DNA of 49,520 nt from Candidatus Rokuibacteriota bacterium (lineage in GTDB: Bacteria; Methylomirabilota; Methylomirabilia; Rokubacteriales; CSP1-6), in NCBI GenBank assembly GCA_016184365.1, contig JACPCW010000089.1, forward strand, positions 1 through 49,520, written 5' to 3'. Below the pieces are notes generated by a model. That model saw only the letters and a program-made list of their open reading frames with translations. It was not told where the DNA came from and did not search any database. Position 1 is the first letter of the stretch. Each line of letters begins with the position of its first letter. This document shows positions 33,922-41,196 of this stretch, piece after piece. A program made the translations under genes and the position numbers.

Positions 33922-34815
33922 TTAGACGCGCGCGATGTCTGGACGGCCGAAGACACCGTACGGGCGCACGAACAGGACTGCAATCAGTACGAGGTACGAC
34001 GCGACGTGGCTGAACCCGCCGCCCACGACCGGATCGACGTAGCCCGCGGCGAGGCTCTCGAGGACGCCGACGGCGATCGCGGCGACGATCGTGCCGGGAA
34101 TGCTGTCGAGCCCGCCGATGATGACGATGGGGAAGACCTTGAGGCCGAGGACCTCGATGCCGAACCCGCCGCCGGAGACGGCGGTCCACAGCACACCCGC
34201 CAGCACGGACAGGGCGCCGGCGAGCGCCCACGCGATCGTGAAATGAAGCTCGACGTCGATGCCCATCGCCGACGCGGCCTGGCGGTCGCTGGCGACGGCG
34301 CGGAGCGCGACGCCGGTCCGACTCGCCTGGAAGAACCACGTCAGCGCGACGATCGCGACGGCGGCGATCACCGCCGCGACGAGCTTTTCGATCGCGAACA
34401 GCACGCCGAAGACCGCGATGTCGGCGTCCAGGGTCGGTAGCGGAATCGCGCCCGGCACCCCGGCGAAGACGACGGGGATCGACCCGCGCATCAGGATGCC
34501 GAGGCCGATGCTCACCATGATGAGCGCGATCACGGGCTGGTTCGTGACGTGTCGCAGGATCCCGCGGCTGAAGGCGACGGCCACCGCCACCATGCCGGCG
34601 CACGCCAGGACGACGGCGGCGAGCAGGCCCACCCCGGCCGTATGGACGCCGGCGGCCACGAGCCGCGTGCCGAGCAGGACCCACTCGCCGAGCGCGAAGT
34701 TGATCATGCGCGAGGCTTTGTAGACGACGACGAAGGCGAGCGCGATGAGCGCGTAGACGGCGCCGGCGAGCGCGCCGTCGACGACGAGGACGGCGAAGAA
34801 GGCGCCTTCGCTCAC
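33922..34815 (-). CDS. LivH-type branched-chain amino-acid ABC permease
   Basis: This 297-residue inner-membrane protein has about eight hydrophobic helices, with YALIALAFVVVYKASRMINF near the N-terminus and the EAA-like region SDRQAASAMGIDV that contacts the ATPase. IIGGLDSIPGTIVAAIAVGV is a conserved late segment. LivM, LivG, LivF and a binding protein are not nearby, so this is an orphan subunit that must pair with distant components or is a leftover. The GTG at 34815 overlaps the Doc stop (GTGA), an odd partner for a transporter. Confidence 0.9.
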   Translation of the reverse strand: MSEGAFFAVLVVDGALAGAVYALIALAFVVVYKASRMINFALGEWVLLGTRLVAAGVHTAGVGLLAAVVLACAGMVAVAVAFSRGILRHVTNQPVIALIMVSIGLGILMRGSIPVVFAGVPGAIPLPTLDADIAVFGVLFAIEKLVAAVIAAVAIVALTWFFQASRTGVALRAVASDRQAASAMGIDVELHFTIAWALAGALSVLAGVLWTAVSGGGFGIEVLGLKVFPIVIIGGLDSIPGTIVAAIAVGVLESLAAGYVDPVVGGGFSHVASYLVLIAVLFVRPYGVFGRPDIARV

Positions 34816-35207
34816 CGGCGCTGCACGGAATGCCGGGCGAAGAACACCGCCGCGTCGGCCTTTCCGAGCCGTCCTTCAGCCACACCGAGCACCAGGTCGG
34901 TGAGGTCATCCGGGTCCGCATTCAAGACGAGTCCGTTCAAGCCGAGGAACACGATCGCGCAGATCAAGCCGGCGCGCTTGTCGCCGTCGACGAACGGATG
35001 GTTGCGGGCGATGTGGAACAGGTAGGCGGCGGCCATCTCCGGCAGCGTCGGATGGAGGAACGCGTCACCGAACGTCGCCTGTGGCGTCGCGAGGGCCGAC
35101 TCGAGGAGACCGACGTCGCGCAGTCCACCTGTGCCACCGTAGCGGTCGATCTGGTCGGCGTGCAGCGCGAGCGCTTCGTCGATCGTGAGAAAGAGCGGTC
35201 GCGCTAT
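34812..35207 (-). CDS. doc: Doc-type (death-on-curing) Fic-fold toxin, start codon unclear
   Basis: The full Doc family sequence is readable upstream of the first ATG (35036): PLFLTIDEALALHADQIDRY, GGLRDVGLLESALA, then the kinase-like motif HPFVDGDKRAGL (Doc HxFxxxNKR, with Asp for Asn). Doc phosphorylates EF-Tu. No ATG, GTG or TTG exists in frame before this region; the frame overlaps the antitoxin stop (GAATAG) where ATA could serve at 35207. I annotate the whole 131 codons, but translation from ATA is unusual and the toxin may be silenced. The antitoxin lies directly upstream. Confidence 0.75.
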   Translation of the reverse strand: MARPLFLTIDEALALHADQIDRYGGTGGLRDVGLLESALATPQATFGDAFLHPTLPEMAAAYLFHIARNHPFVDGDKRAGLICAIVFLGLNGLVLNADPDDLTDLVLGVAEGRLGKADAAVFFARHSVQRR

Positions 35208-35431
35208 TCGGCGAGGCGTCGGAAGACTCCACCGTACCGACGATGGGCTTCGGTCGCGATCTGCTTGAGGCGAGCGGCTCGCCGGCGGCCCCGTGCCGGT
35301 GAAATGACGATCACGTCTCCGTCGGTCGACACCTCGAGCGGGGTATCGGCGTCGATCCCGGTTGCCGCCAGCAATCGCTTGTCGAGGACGAGCGCGAGAC
35401 TGTTGCCGGTTTTCGTGAGCCGCTTGCGCAT
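35204..35431 (-). CDS. AbrB/MazE-type antitoxin of the Doc module
   Basis: This 75-residue protein has an N-terminal swapped-hairpin DNA-binding domain: RKRLTKTGNSLALVLDKRLL then DTPLEVSTDGDVIVISPAR. The tail RLKQIATEAHRRYGGVFRRL would be the toxin-binding part. It replaces the usual Phd antitoxin in front of Doc, a known pairing. The ATG at 35431 follows GGAGGGG. A TATAAT box and two CGTACGGAC repeats directly upstream suggest autorepression. Confidence 0.88.
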   Translation of the reverse strand: MRKRLTKTGNSLALVLDKRLLAATGIDADTPLEVSTDGDVIVISPARGRRRAARLKQIATEAHRRYGGVFRRLAE

Positions 35432-35443
35432 GGTCCGCCCCTC

Positions 35444-35477
35444 CGTACGGACATTATATCGTCCTGTACGTACGGAC
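35444..35477 (-). promoter_or_regulatory. Promoter and operator of the antitoxin-doc operon
   Basis: On the minus strand a perfect TATAAT lies at 35458-35453, 22 bases before the antitoxin ATG at 35431. Two direct copies of CGTACGGAC (plus-strand reading 35444-35452 and 35469-35477, 25 bases apart) flank it, each centred on the self-complementary CGTACG. No good -35 is present. The arrangement fits binding of the AbrB-type antitoxin over its own promoter; this is inferred. Confidence 0.65.
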
Positions 35478-35501
35478 CGGGAGCGGCTCCTGACACCCCG
35501 G

Positions 35502-36371
35502 TCACTTCTGGACGCTCGGCGCCCACGCCGTCGTGCGGCCGCCGATGGTGTCGAACCGGATGCGCTCGCCGCGCGGCGTGATGGCGCCCGCGGCCTTGCC
35601 CCAGCGGTTGTGAAAGAGCCAGGTGCGCGGGAAGCGGTCACCGTCGGCGCCGACGCGAACCGCCGTGCCGATGACGGTGCGGATCGCCGCGCGGAGCCGA
35701 CTCACTTCATCGCGCGAGAGCGTTCGTGCCGGCCGATTCGGCGCGACGCGCGCCTGATAGAGCACCTCGTCGGCGATCCAGTTGCCGACCCCGGCGGAGA
35801 ACGACTGATCGAGGAGGACGGCCTTGATGGGCGCGGCGCGTCCGCCGAGCACGTCCGCCATCGCGGCGGTCGAGGGCAGCGCGACGAGCGCGTCGAAGCC
35901 GAGGAGGCTGATCGGCGGCTCGCTCGACGGGTCGTCGCGGAGCCGGATGCGACCGAGCCGCCGCGCGTCGGCGTAGACGAGCTCGTTGCCGTCGTCGAGC
36001 AGGAGCCGCAGCTTGGTGAAGCGCGGCGGCCACGGGTGATCGAGGGCCGCCACGGGTTTCCCGGGGCGGCCCGAGCGCTGGGGGTGTGGGGGCCATTTCG
36101 GGGCCCCCACGTTCGCGATCACGTGAATGCCGCCGGACATGCCGAAGTGAAAGCACGGCCATGGGCGGCGATCGAGCTCGAACCAGAGATGCTTGCCGTG
36201 TCGATGGAGGTCCTCGATGCGGCGGCCGGTGAGCGCGCGCCGGAACTTCTGCGCGGGCACACGCTCGAAGACGATGGGGTCGTCGGCGCACCAGACGCGG
36301 GCGATCCGGCGGCCACGCGCGGCGCGCGTGGCGAGGACGCGCGCCGCCTCGACCTCCGGAAGCTCCGGCAT
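35502..36371 (-). CDS. mutM: Formamidopyrimidine-DNA glycosylase with zinc-less finger
   Basis: This 289-residue base-excision glycosylase/AP lyase starts MPELPEVEAARV with the catalytic Pro-Glu, has HFGMSG and the late helix NWIADEVLYQARVAPNRPA. The bacterial four-Cys zinc finger is absent. Instead the C-terminus reads TWLFHNRWGKAAGAI and FDTIGGRTTAWAP, close to the zinc-less finger of plant and fungal Fpg. Between about residues 87 and 97 a palindromic DNA repeat (36086-36110) adds VGAPKWPPHPQ in a loop. There is no clear Shine-Dalgarno site; the start lies 10 bases after the FKBP stop. Confidence 0.92.
   Translation of the reverse strand: MPELPEVEAARVLATRAARGRRIARVWCADDPIVFERVPAQKFRRALTGRRIEDLHRHGKHLWFELDRRPWPCFHFGMSGGIHVIANVGAPKWPPHPQRSGRPGKPVAALDHPWPPRFTKLRLLLDDGNELVYADARRLGRIRLRDDPSSEPPISLLGFDALVALPSTAAMADVLGGRAAPIKAVLLDQSFSAGVGNWIADEVLYQARVAPNRPARTLSRDEVSRLRAAIRTVIGTAVRVGADGDRFPRTWLFHNRWGKAAGAITPRGERIRFDTIGGRTTAWAPSVQK
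36086..36110 (-). repeat. Palindromic repeat, copy 3, in frame inside mutM
   Basis: On the minus strand GTGGGGGCC and GGCCCCCAC form a 9-bp stem around CCGAAAT. Relative to the hairpin at 17848 the loop differs by one base (CCGAAAT against CCGACAT). The frame reads VGAPKWPPH without a stop. It lies in a loop between two strands of the MutM N-terminal domain where length varies among homologues. Confidence 0.75.
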
Positions 36372-36381
36372 CGGCCGGTGT

Positions 36382-37056
36382 TTACTTCACGATCTCGAGC
36401 AGCTCGACCTCGAACACGAGCGTCGCGCCCGGACGAATGCGCGGCGGCGCCCCGCGGTCCCCGTACGCGACCGCCGACGGGCACACGATCTTGCTCTTCC
36501 CGCCGACCTTCATCAGCGGGATCGCTTCGCCCCAGCACTTGATGACGCTGTTCAACGGAAACGTCGCGGGCTGTCCGCGCTGCACGGAGCTGTCGAACAC
36601 GGTGCCGTCGACGAGCGTGCCGTGGTAATGCACCTTCACCTTGTCCGTCGCGGCCGGCGACGGCCCGGTGCCCGGCTTGATCGGCGTGACGATGATGCCG
36701 GACGGCGTCTTCGTCGCGCCCTTGTCCGCGGCGGCCTTGTCGGCGAACGCCTGGCCGGTCTTCTTCTCGGCGGCCGACGCGACGGCGGCGCGCGCCGCAT
36801 ACATCTGCTGGATCTTCGGCCCGTACGTCTGAATGTCGACCTTGGACGTCTTCTTCAAGGCGCCGTCGGCAAGGCCCGAGGCGACGATCTCCATTTCCGC
36901 TTCGCTCAGCGAGAACAGCGACAGGTTCTGGCTCAGCGCGACGCCGAGCGCATAGAGCGTCTTCTGAGCGTCGGTCTTGAGCTCCGGCGGGGCGGCCGTC
37001 GCGGTGGTGGCCCCGGCGAGCAGGGCGGTCAGGAGGCAGGCGACGAAGGTACGCAT
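36382..37056 (-). CDS. FKBP-type peptidyl-prolyl cis-trans isomerase, exported
   Basis: This 224-residue FklB/Mip-like protein has a signal peptide (residues 1 to about 21, MRTFVACLLTALLAGATTA), an N-terminal helical dimerisation region with KTLYALGVALSQNL, and an FKBP domain from about residue 115: VKVHYHGTLVDGTVFDSS, GWGEAIPLM-like CWGEAIPLMKVGGKSK, AYGDRGAPPRIRPG and LVFEVELLEIV. It would act on periplasmic proteins. The ATG at 37056 has AAAGGAA. It is followed by mutM on the same strand. Confidence 0.93.
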   Translation of the reverse strand: MRTFVACLLTALLAGATTATAAPPELKTDAQKTLYALGVALSQNLSLFSLSEAEMEIVASGLADGALKKTSKVDIQTYGPKIQQMYAARAAVASAAEKKTGQAFADKAAADKGATKTPSGIIVTPIKPGTGPSPAATDKVKVHYHGTLVDGTVFDSSVQRGQPATFPLNSVIKCWGEAIPLMKVGGKSKIVCPSAVAYGDRGAPPRIRPGATLVFEVELLEIVK

Positions 37057-37122
37057 GATGTTCCTTTCGGACGAACGGGTATGAATTAGGATAAACCGAC
37101 CCCGAAGGGGAGGAGGCGGCAA

Positions 37123-37683
37123 ATGCCCGAGTCGATCCCGGCATCGTTGATCATCGATACGCTGCGCGACACGTTCCGCGAGGCGCGCGCGGCGATCGCG
37201 GCGGAGGTCGCGGAGCCGCCGCAGCACTCGCATCTGGGCTGGGTGCTGTCGGTTCCGGACACGCATCAGAAGACCGTGCTGTCCGCGCTCGACAAGGAGC
37301 GCGACATGCAGGTCATCACGTTCGCGACGGAGGACGAGGCCACCACCGCGGCGGCGGGTTTCTACATCGGCGGCGAGCCGTGCGTGATGATGATCCAGCA
37401 CGCCGGCCTCTACGCGTCCGTCAACACGCTCCGCGGTGTCGCGATGGATGGCAAGGTGCCGATCTTCTACATGATCGGGCTGCTGTCGCGGGAGAAAGAC
37501 AAAGACCCGAAGGAATCGCGTCACTCGATGGTGCGCTACTGCGAGCCGTTGCTCGACGTCTTCGGCGTGCCGCACGCGCGGCTCGAGGGCCCGAACGACG
37601 TGCACCTGATTCCCAAGTACCACCGGATGGCGCGCGAGCGGCGGGGCCCGGCCGCGGTGCTCGTCGGTCTGGAGACGATCTGA
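37123..37683 (+). CDS. Thiamine-diphosphate enzyme, PYR-domain subunit (sulfo-/phosphonopyruvate decarboxylase alpha-like)
   Basis: This 186-residue subunit has the PYR fold that activates thiamine diphosphate through Glu in FATEDEATTAAAG. HSHLGWVLSVPDT and MIQHAGLYASVNTLRG follow. Two-subunit 2-oxo-acid decarboxylases such as sulfopyruvate decarboxylase ComDE share this split. The TGA overlaps the ATG of the next gene (ATGATG), so the two polypeptides are made together. The actual oxo-acid is unknown. It is divergent from the FKBP gene. Confidence 0.85.
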   Translation: MPESIPASLIIDTLRDTFREARAAIAAEVAEPPQHSHLGWVLSVPDTHQKTVLSALDKERDMQVITFATEDEATTAAAGFYIGGEPCVMMIQHAGLYASVNTLRGVAMDGKVPIFYMIGLLSREKDKDPKESRHSMVRYCEPLLDVFGVPHARLEGPNDVHLIPKYHRMARERRGPAAVLVGLETI

Positions 37684-38258
37684 TGTCGATGAAGCCGGAA
37701 GAAGTCCTGCGCGTGATCGCCGCCGAGCGCGGCACCGCGGTCGTGATTCCGACGATGACGACGGCGCCGGCGTGGCGTGAGATCGCGCCGGACGATCTGT
37801 CCGTCACGTGCGCCGGCTTCATGGGCGGCGCGTCGGCGCTCGGCCTCGGCATCGCGCTCGCGCGTCCCGACCGCCGCGTCGTCGTGCTCGACGGCGACGG
37901 CTCGCTCCTGATGCAGCTCGGCAGCCTGGCGTCGATCGCGGGCGCGCGTCCGCGCAATCTGACGCACCTCGTGTTCAAGAACGGCGTCTATCACACGTCC
38001 GGGTCGCAGGACATTCCCGGCGGACTGACGGTGGACTTCGTCGCGATGGCGAAGGGCGCCGGCTACAAGAGCGCGTACGCGGTGCGCGAGCTCGACGACT
38101 TCAAGCGCCGCCTGCCGTCCATCCTCGGCGACGAAGGGCCGCTGATGGTGGAACTGATCACCGGTCTCGCCGAGAAGACGCCGATGACGGCGCGCGGCGG
38201 CCAGCCGTTCAACGTGCAGGTGGAGGATCTGCGGAAGAAGCTGCTGCGAGTCCGCTGA
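37683..38258 (+). CDS. Thiamine-diphosphate enzyme, PP-domain subunit (beta-like)
   Basis: This 191-residue subunit binds the diphosphate: VTCAGFMGGASALGLGIALA and the GDG-N motif VLDGDGSLLMQLGSLA to HLVFKNGVYHTSG. TDFVAMAKGAGYKSA-like VDFVAMAKGAGYKSAYAV resembles ComE and phosphonopyruvate decarboxylase C-terminal domains. The start at 37683 overlaps the partner's stop. The downstream palindrome and dead ATPase belong to another unit. Confidence 0.87.
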   Translation: MSMKPEEVLRVIAAERGTAVVIPTMTTAPAWREIAPDDLSVTCAGFMGGASALGLGIALARPDRRVVVLDGDGSLLMQLGSLASIAGARPRNLTHLVFKNGVYHTSGSQDIPGGLTVDFVAMAKGAGYKSAYAVRELDDFKRRLPSILGDEGPLMVELITGLAEKTPMTARGGQPFNVQVEDLRKKLLRVR

Positions 38259-38275
38259 CCGCGCGGAGCTTGTCA

Positions 38276-38295
38276 TTACTCAATGCATTGAGTAA
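38276..38295. promoter_or_regulatory. Perfect 20-bp palindrome before the DUF4143 ATPase remnant
   Basis: TTACTCAATG is followed immediately by its reverse complement CATTGAGTAA. It overlaps the proposed TTG start (38288) and is markedly A/T-rich for this region. A homodimeric regulator site is the likeliest reading. It may be the autoregulatory site often associated with mobile ATPase genes, but this is a guess. Confidence 0.55.
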
Positions 38296-38860
38296 ATCGT
38301 CGACCCCCTACATTCGTCCCCACGCCGCGGTTCTGGCGCGCCGCCTGAAGGAGCCTCGGCGCTTCATTCAGGTGGTGGCCGGAGCGCGCCAGGTCGGCAC
38401 GACCACGCTCGTGCAGCAGGTCTGTGGCGACATCGGCCTGCCCGTTCACTTCGTCAGCGCGGACGAGCCGACGCTGCGTGGCGCGGAGTGGATCGCGCAG
38501 CAGTGGGATGCCGCGAGGCTGGTGGCCGGCTACACGTTCGCCGAGGCCCGCGCCGATCACGAGTTCTGGGGGCGGATGACCGAATCCGCGGTCGGTGCTC
38601 ATCTCGCGAACGCGGCGGCGGCCGGGGTCGGCGAGCTGTTCTACTGGCGCGAGCGCAACCGCGAGGTCGATTTCGTCGTCCGGGCCGGGCGCCGAGTGAC
38701 GGCGATCGAGGTCACCACCGGGCGGAAGCGCGAGACGCTGGCGGGGATCGATGCGTTCTCCGCGGCATTCCGGCCGCATCGGAAGCTTCTCGTCGGTCGC
38801 GACGGAATCGCCGTGGAGGAGTTCCTGATGCGCGACGTCGCGCACTGGGCCGGTAAGTGA
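38288..38860 (+). pseudogene. AAA_14/DUF4143 ATPase with internal deletion and broken Walker A
   Basis: About 190 residues remain of a family normally near 400. The N-terminus reads RRFIQVVAGARQVGTTTLVQ, where the Walker A Lys is Thr (family GxRQxGKTTL). After QWDAARLVA the frame jumps straight to the C-terminal nuclease-like DUF4143 end: EFWGRMTESAVGAHLANAAA, ELFYWRERNREVDFVV, AIEVTTGRKRETLAG. The sensor and lid regions are missing. The lost Lys and deletion mean no ATPase activity. No indel breaks the frame. Confidence 0.8.
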
Positions 38861-38931
38861 CGATCACCGGCTCCGCGGGGACCGGGCCGGCGAACTGAGG
38901 CCGTAGCGGGCGTCGTAACGGTGGCACATCC

Positions 38932-39084
38932 TCAAACAACTCCGCGAACCGCCCATGCCCGGGCCGCCAGCTTGATCGGCCCGTCCTGCGCAGATGCAAG
39001 ACGCGACTCGAGGCGGAGCCGGATTCGTTCTCGTACTTCGTCGCGAACCGAGGCCAGATAGGCTCTCGAGAGCGCCACGATCAT
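38932..39084 (-). CDS. Small 50-residue hypothetical protein
   Basis: From the ATG at 39084, preceded by GAGG, the minus strand encodes MIVALSRAYLASVRDEVRER, a helix-rich Arg/Leu segment, and GPIKLAARAWAVRGVV to the TGA at 38932. A regular amphipathic pattern supports coding, but no family is recognised, and it may be a truncated C-terminus of a small antitoxin-like or regulatory protein. It lies downstream of the terminator of the VOC gene. Confidence 0.4.
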   Translation of the reverse strand: MIVALSRAYLASVRDEVRERIRLRLESRLASAQDGPIKLAARAWAVRGVV

Positions 39085-39095
39085 CACGGCCTCGC

Positions 39096-39135
39096 AAAAG
39101 ACGAAGGCCCGGCGAGGGGTGAACCCCGCCGGGCC
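39096..39135 (-). terminator. Rho-independent-type terminator of the VOC/MLE/amidohydrolase operon
   Basis: GGCCCGGC pairs with GCCGGGCC and GGGG with CCCC around a TGAA loop, with a 2-base GA bulge (39106-39135). In minus-strand direction the stem is followed by TTCGTCTTTT. It starts 26 bases after the stop of the VOC gene at 39161, the last gene of the operon. Confidence 0.75.
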
Positions 39136-39160
39136 ATGATGGACGTCGTCGCGATGCGGG

Positions 39161-40039
39161 TTACTCAGCGCCCGGGTGGAACGGATCCCCCCACGGCACG
39201 AACTCGCGCTGCGTCTGGCTCGGGTTGCGGTTCACGAGCGGCCGCATGTACATCGGGTGCGTCAGGCTGCGCACCTCGTGCTCGACTTCGAACAGTTTCT
39301 GGCCCGAGTCCGGATCCGCGATCCAGTTGAAGCGGTACTGGTACGGGTTCGACTCCTCGGTGACGAGACCGCGCGCCGCGAGCCAGTCGTGGTTGCGCGA
39401 GAAGTTCGCCACGTAGATCGCGATGTGATGGCCGTCGTAGTCCGGGATCGGCGCCTTCGTCTCCTTGAACCGCAGCTCCTGGCTCGGACCGACCTTCACG
39501 CGCGCGGTCGGGCTGCCGCCGTTCGGCGCCACCGTCGCCGCCGCCTCGAAGACCCGGTCGTAGAACTTCGCGATGCCCGCCGCCGTGCCCGGCGCCGCCG
39601 TGAACTCGACGTACGCCATGCCGATCGGCATGTCCGGAAACTCGGGACCCGCGGCGTGCATCCGCATCTTGTTGCCCCACGGGCAGGTGACCAGGACGGT
39701 CTTGTCCACGTGCACGTACTCGAACTTCGTGCCGTCGAGCAGCTTCCGCTCGCGCACGCGGTCGAGCCGCGCGATGAGCCGCTCGAGACTCGGGACGACG
39801 AGGCCGATCGTTCCACGCAGGACCTGCGGCGGCTTGGTGATCAGGTGGAACTGCTGCTTCCCCATGTTCACCCACATGTTGTCGATGTTGACCATGAGGT
39901 ACGGGTCTCGCGTGAACCCGAGACCGAAGATGTAGAACGCGGTGGAGATCCGCTGGTCTTCGATCCAGAGGTTGACGTGCTCGAGCGCCACGATGTTGCC
40001 CACGTCCTGCGATGCGCGGTCGTACGCCATCGTCGTCAT
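39161..40039 (-). CDS. VOC (glyoxalase/extradiol-dioxygenase fold) family protein
   Basis: This 292-residue protein is made of two paired beta-alpha-beta modules. A metal-type His21 is in ALEHVNLWIEDQR, a distal HHIAIYVANFSRNHDWL follows, and a Glu is in LFEVEHEVRSLTHP. MYMRPLVNRNPSQTQREFVP at the end is a conserved tail in this subgroup. No substrate is known for it. The ATG at 40039 follows GGAGGA. It is the last gene of the minus-strand catabolic operon, 47 bases after the enolase-superfamily gene. Confidence 0.85.
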   Translation of the reverse strand: MTTMAYDRASQDVGNIVALEHVNLWIEDQRISTAFYIFGLGFTRDPYLMVNIDNMWVNMGKQQFHLITKPPQVLRGTIGLVVPSLERLIARLDRVRERKLLDGTKFEYVHVDKTVLVTCPWGNKMRMHAAGPEFPDMPIGMAYVEFTAAPGTAAGIAKFYDRVFEAAATVAPNGGSPTARVKVGPSQELRFKETKAPIPDYDGHHIAIYVANFSRNHDWLAARGLVTEESNPYQYRFNWIADPDSGQKLFEVEHEVRSLTHPMYMRPLVNRNPSQTQREFVPWGDPFHPGAE

Positions 40040-40086
40040 GCGTGTCCTCCGCCGGGATGAGCTGCCAAGCCGTCTGCCATACAGGC

Positions 40087-41196
40087 TTACCGTAACACCG
40101 CGGTCTTTTTCCTTGCGATGAGATCCATGTCGATGTTCGCGCCGAGCCCGGGCGCGTTGATCGCGTGCACGAGGCCCTGCGCGTCGACGTCGATGTCCTG
40201 GGCGAGCCCGTACTTCTGCGCGCCCGCCGGCAGGAGCACCTCGAAGAACTCGCAGTTCCGGATCGCCATGATCACGTGGAGGTTCGCCACGTTGTTCAGC
40301 GAGTTGCCGCCGTGGTGCACCTCGACGTTCATGTGGAACGCCTCGGCGAGATGCGCGGTCTTGACGAGCGGCGTGATGCCGCCCTTCACGGCCACGTCGC
40401 CGCGGAGGTAATCGGTCGCCCGCTCGGTGAGCCACGGCGCGTAGGCGGTGAAGCCGCCCGGCGAGTATTCGGTGGCGAGGATCGGGATCGTGAGCTGCTG
40501 CTTGAGCTTCACGTAGCTGTAGAGGTCGTCGTCAGCCAGCGGATCCTCGTACCAGTGAAAGCCGAGGTCCTGCGCGACGCGGCCGACGCGGAGCGCCTCG
40601 GGATACTGGTACGCCCACGTCGAGTCGAGCATCACCGTGTAGTCGTCGCCGACGGCCTTGCGGACGGCGCGGCAGATTTCGATGTCGGCGGCGGGATCGG
40701 TCGGCGGATGGATCTTGTAGGCCCTCCAGCCGTCGGCCTTGAAGCGCGCGGCTTCCTCGGCGTACGCCGCCGGCGAGGGGAGCACCGCGGAGCTCGCGTA
40801 CGCCGGCAGGCGGTCGCGATACGCGCCGAGCAGCTTCGCGATCGGCAGCCCGGCCATCTTGCCGCCGATGTCCCAGAGGGCGATGTCCACGGCGCCGATG
40901 GCGCGGATCGTCGTGGCGCGGTTGCGCGCCCACATCTGCTGCCACAGCCGTTCGCGATCGAGCGGATCCTGCCCGACGACCAGCGGCTTCAGGTAATGCA
41001 CGAGCGACTCGGCGTCGAACTGCGCGCTCCGCATCGCCGAGCCGAGAAACGCGTGGCCCTCGACACGCTCGTCCGTCGACACCGTCACGAGGCCGAGCTG
41101 GCTCTTGCCGCCGAACTTCCCCGTGTGACGGCCGTACGACGTCGCGGGAATGTCGTCCCACGCGAAGAGCGTGACCGTGAGGTCGGTGATCTTCAA
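40087..41196 (-). CDS. Mandelate racemase/muconate-lactonizing-enzyme family protein
   Basis: This 369-residue enolase-superfamily enzyme has Lys161 and His163 in YKIHPP, metal ligands Asp191 (MLDSTWAY), Glu217 (YEDPL) and Glu243 (TEYSPGG), and a His pair 294-295 in EVHHGGNS. This is the acid/base layout of the mandelate racemase group, so it probably dehydrates or racemises a hydroxy acid. The TTG start at 41196 overlaps the amidohydrolase TGA, with GGAGG just upstream. The substrate cannot be inferred further. Confidence 0.9.
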   Translation of the reverse strand: MKITDLTVTLFAWDDIPATSYGRHTGKFGGKSQLGLVTVSTDERVEGHAFLGSAMRSAQFDAESLVHYLKPLVVGQDPLDRERLWQQMWARNRATTIRAIGAVDIALWDIGGKMAGLPIAKLLGAYRDRLPAYASSAVLPSPAAYAEEAARFKADGWRAYKIHPPTDPAADIEICRAVRKAVGDDYTVMLDSTWAYQYPEALRVGRVAQDLGFHWYEDPLADDDLYSYVKLKQQLTIPILATEYSPGGFTAYAPWLTERATDYLRGDVAVKGGITPLVKTAHLAEAFHMNVEVHHGGNSLNNVANLHVIMAIRNCEFFEVLLPAGAQKYGLAQDIDVDAQGLVHAINAPGLGANIDMDLIARKKTAVLR

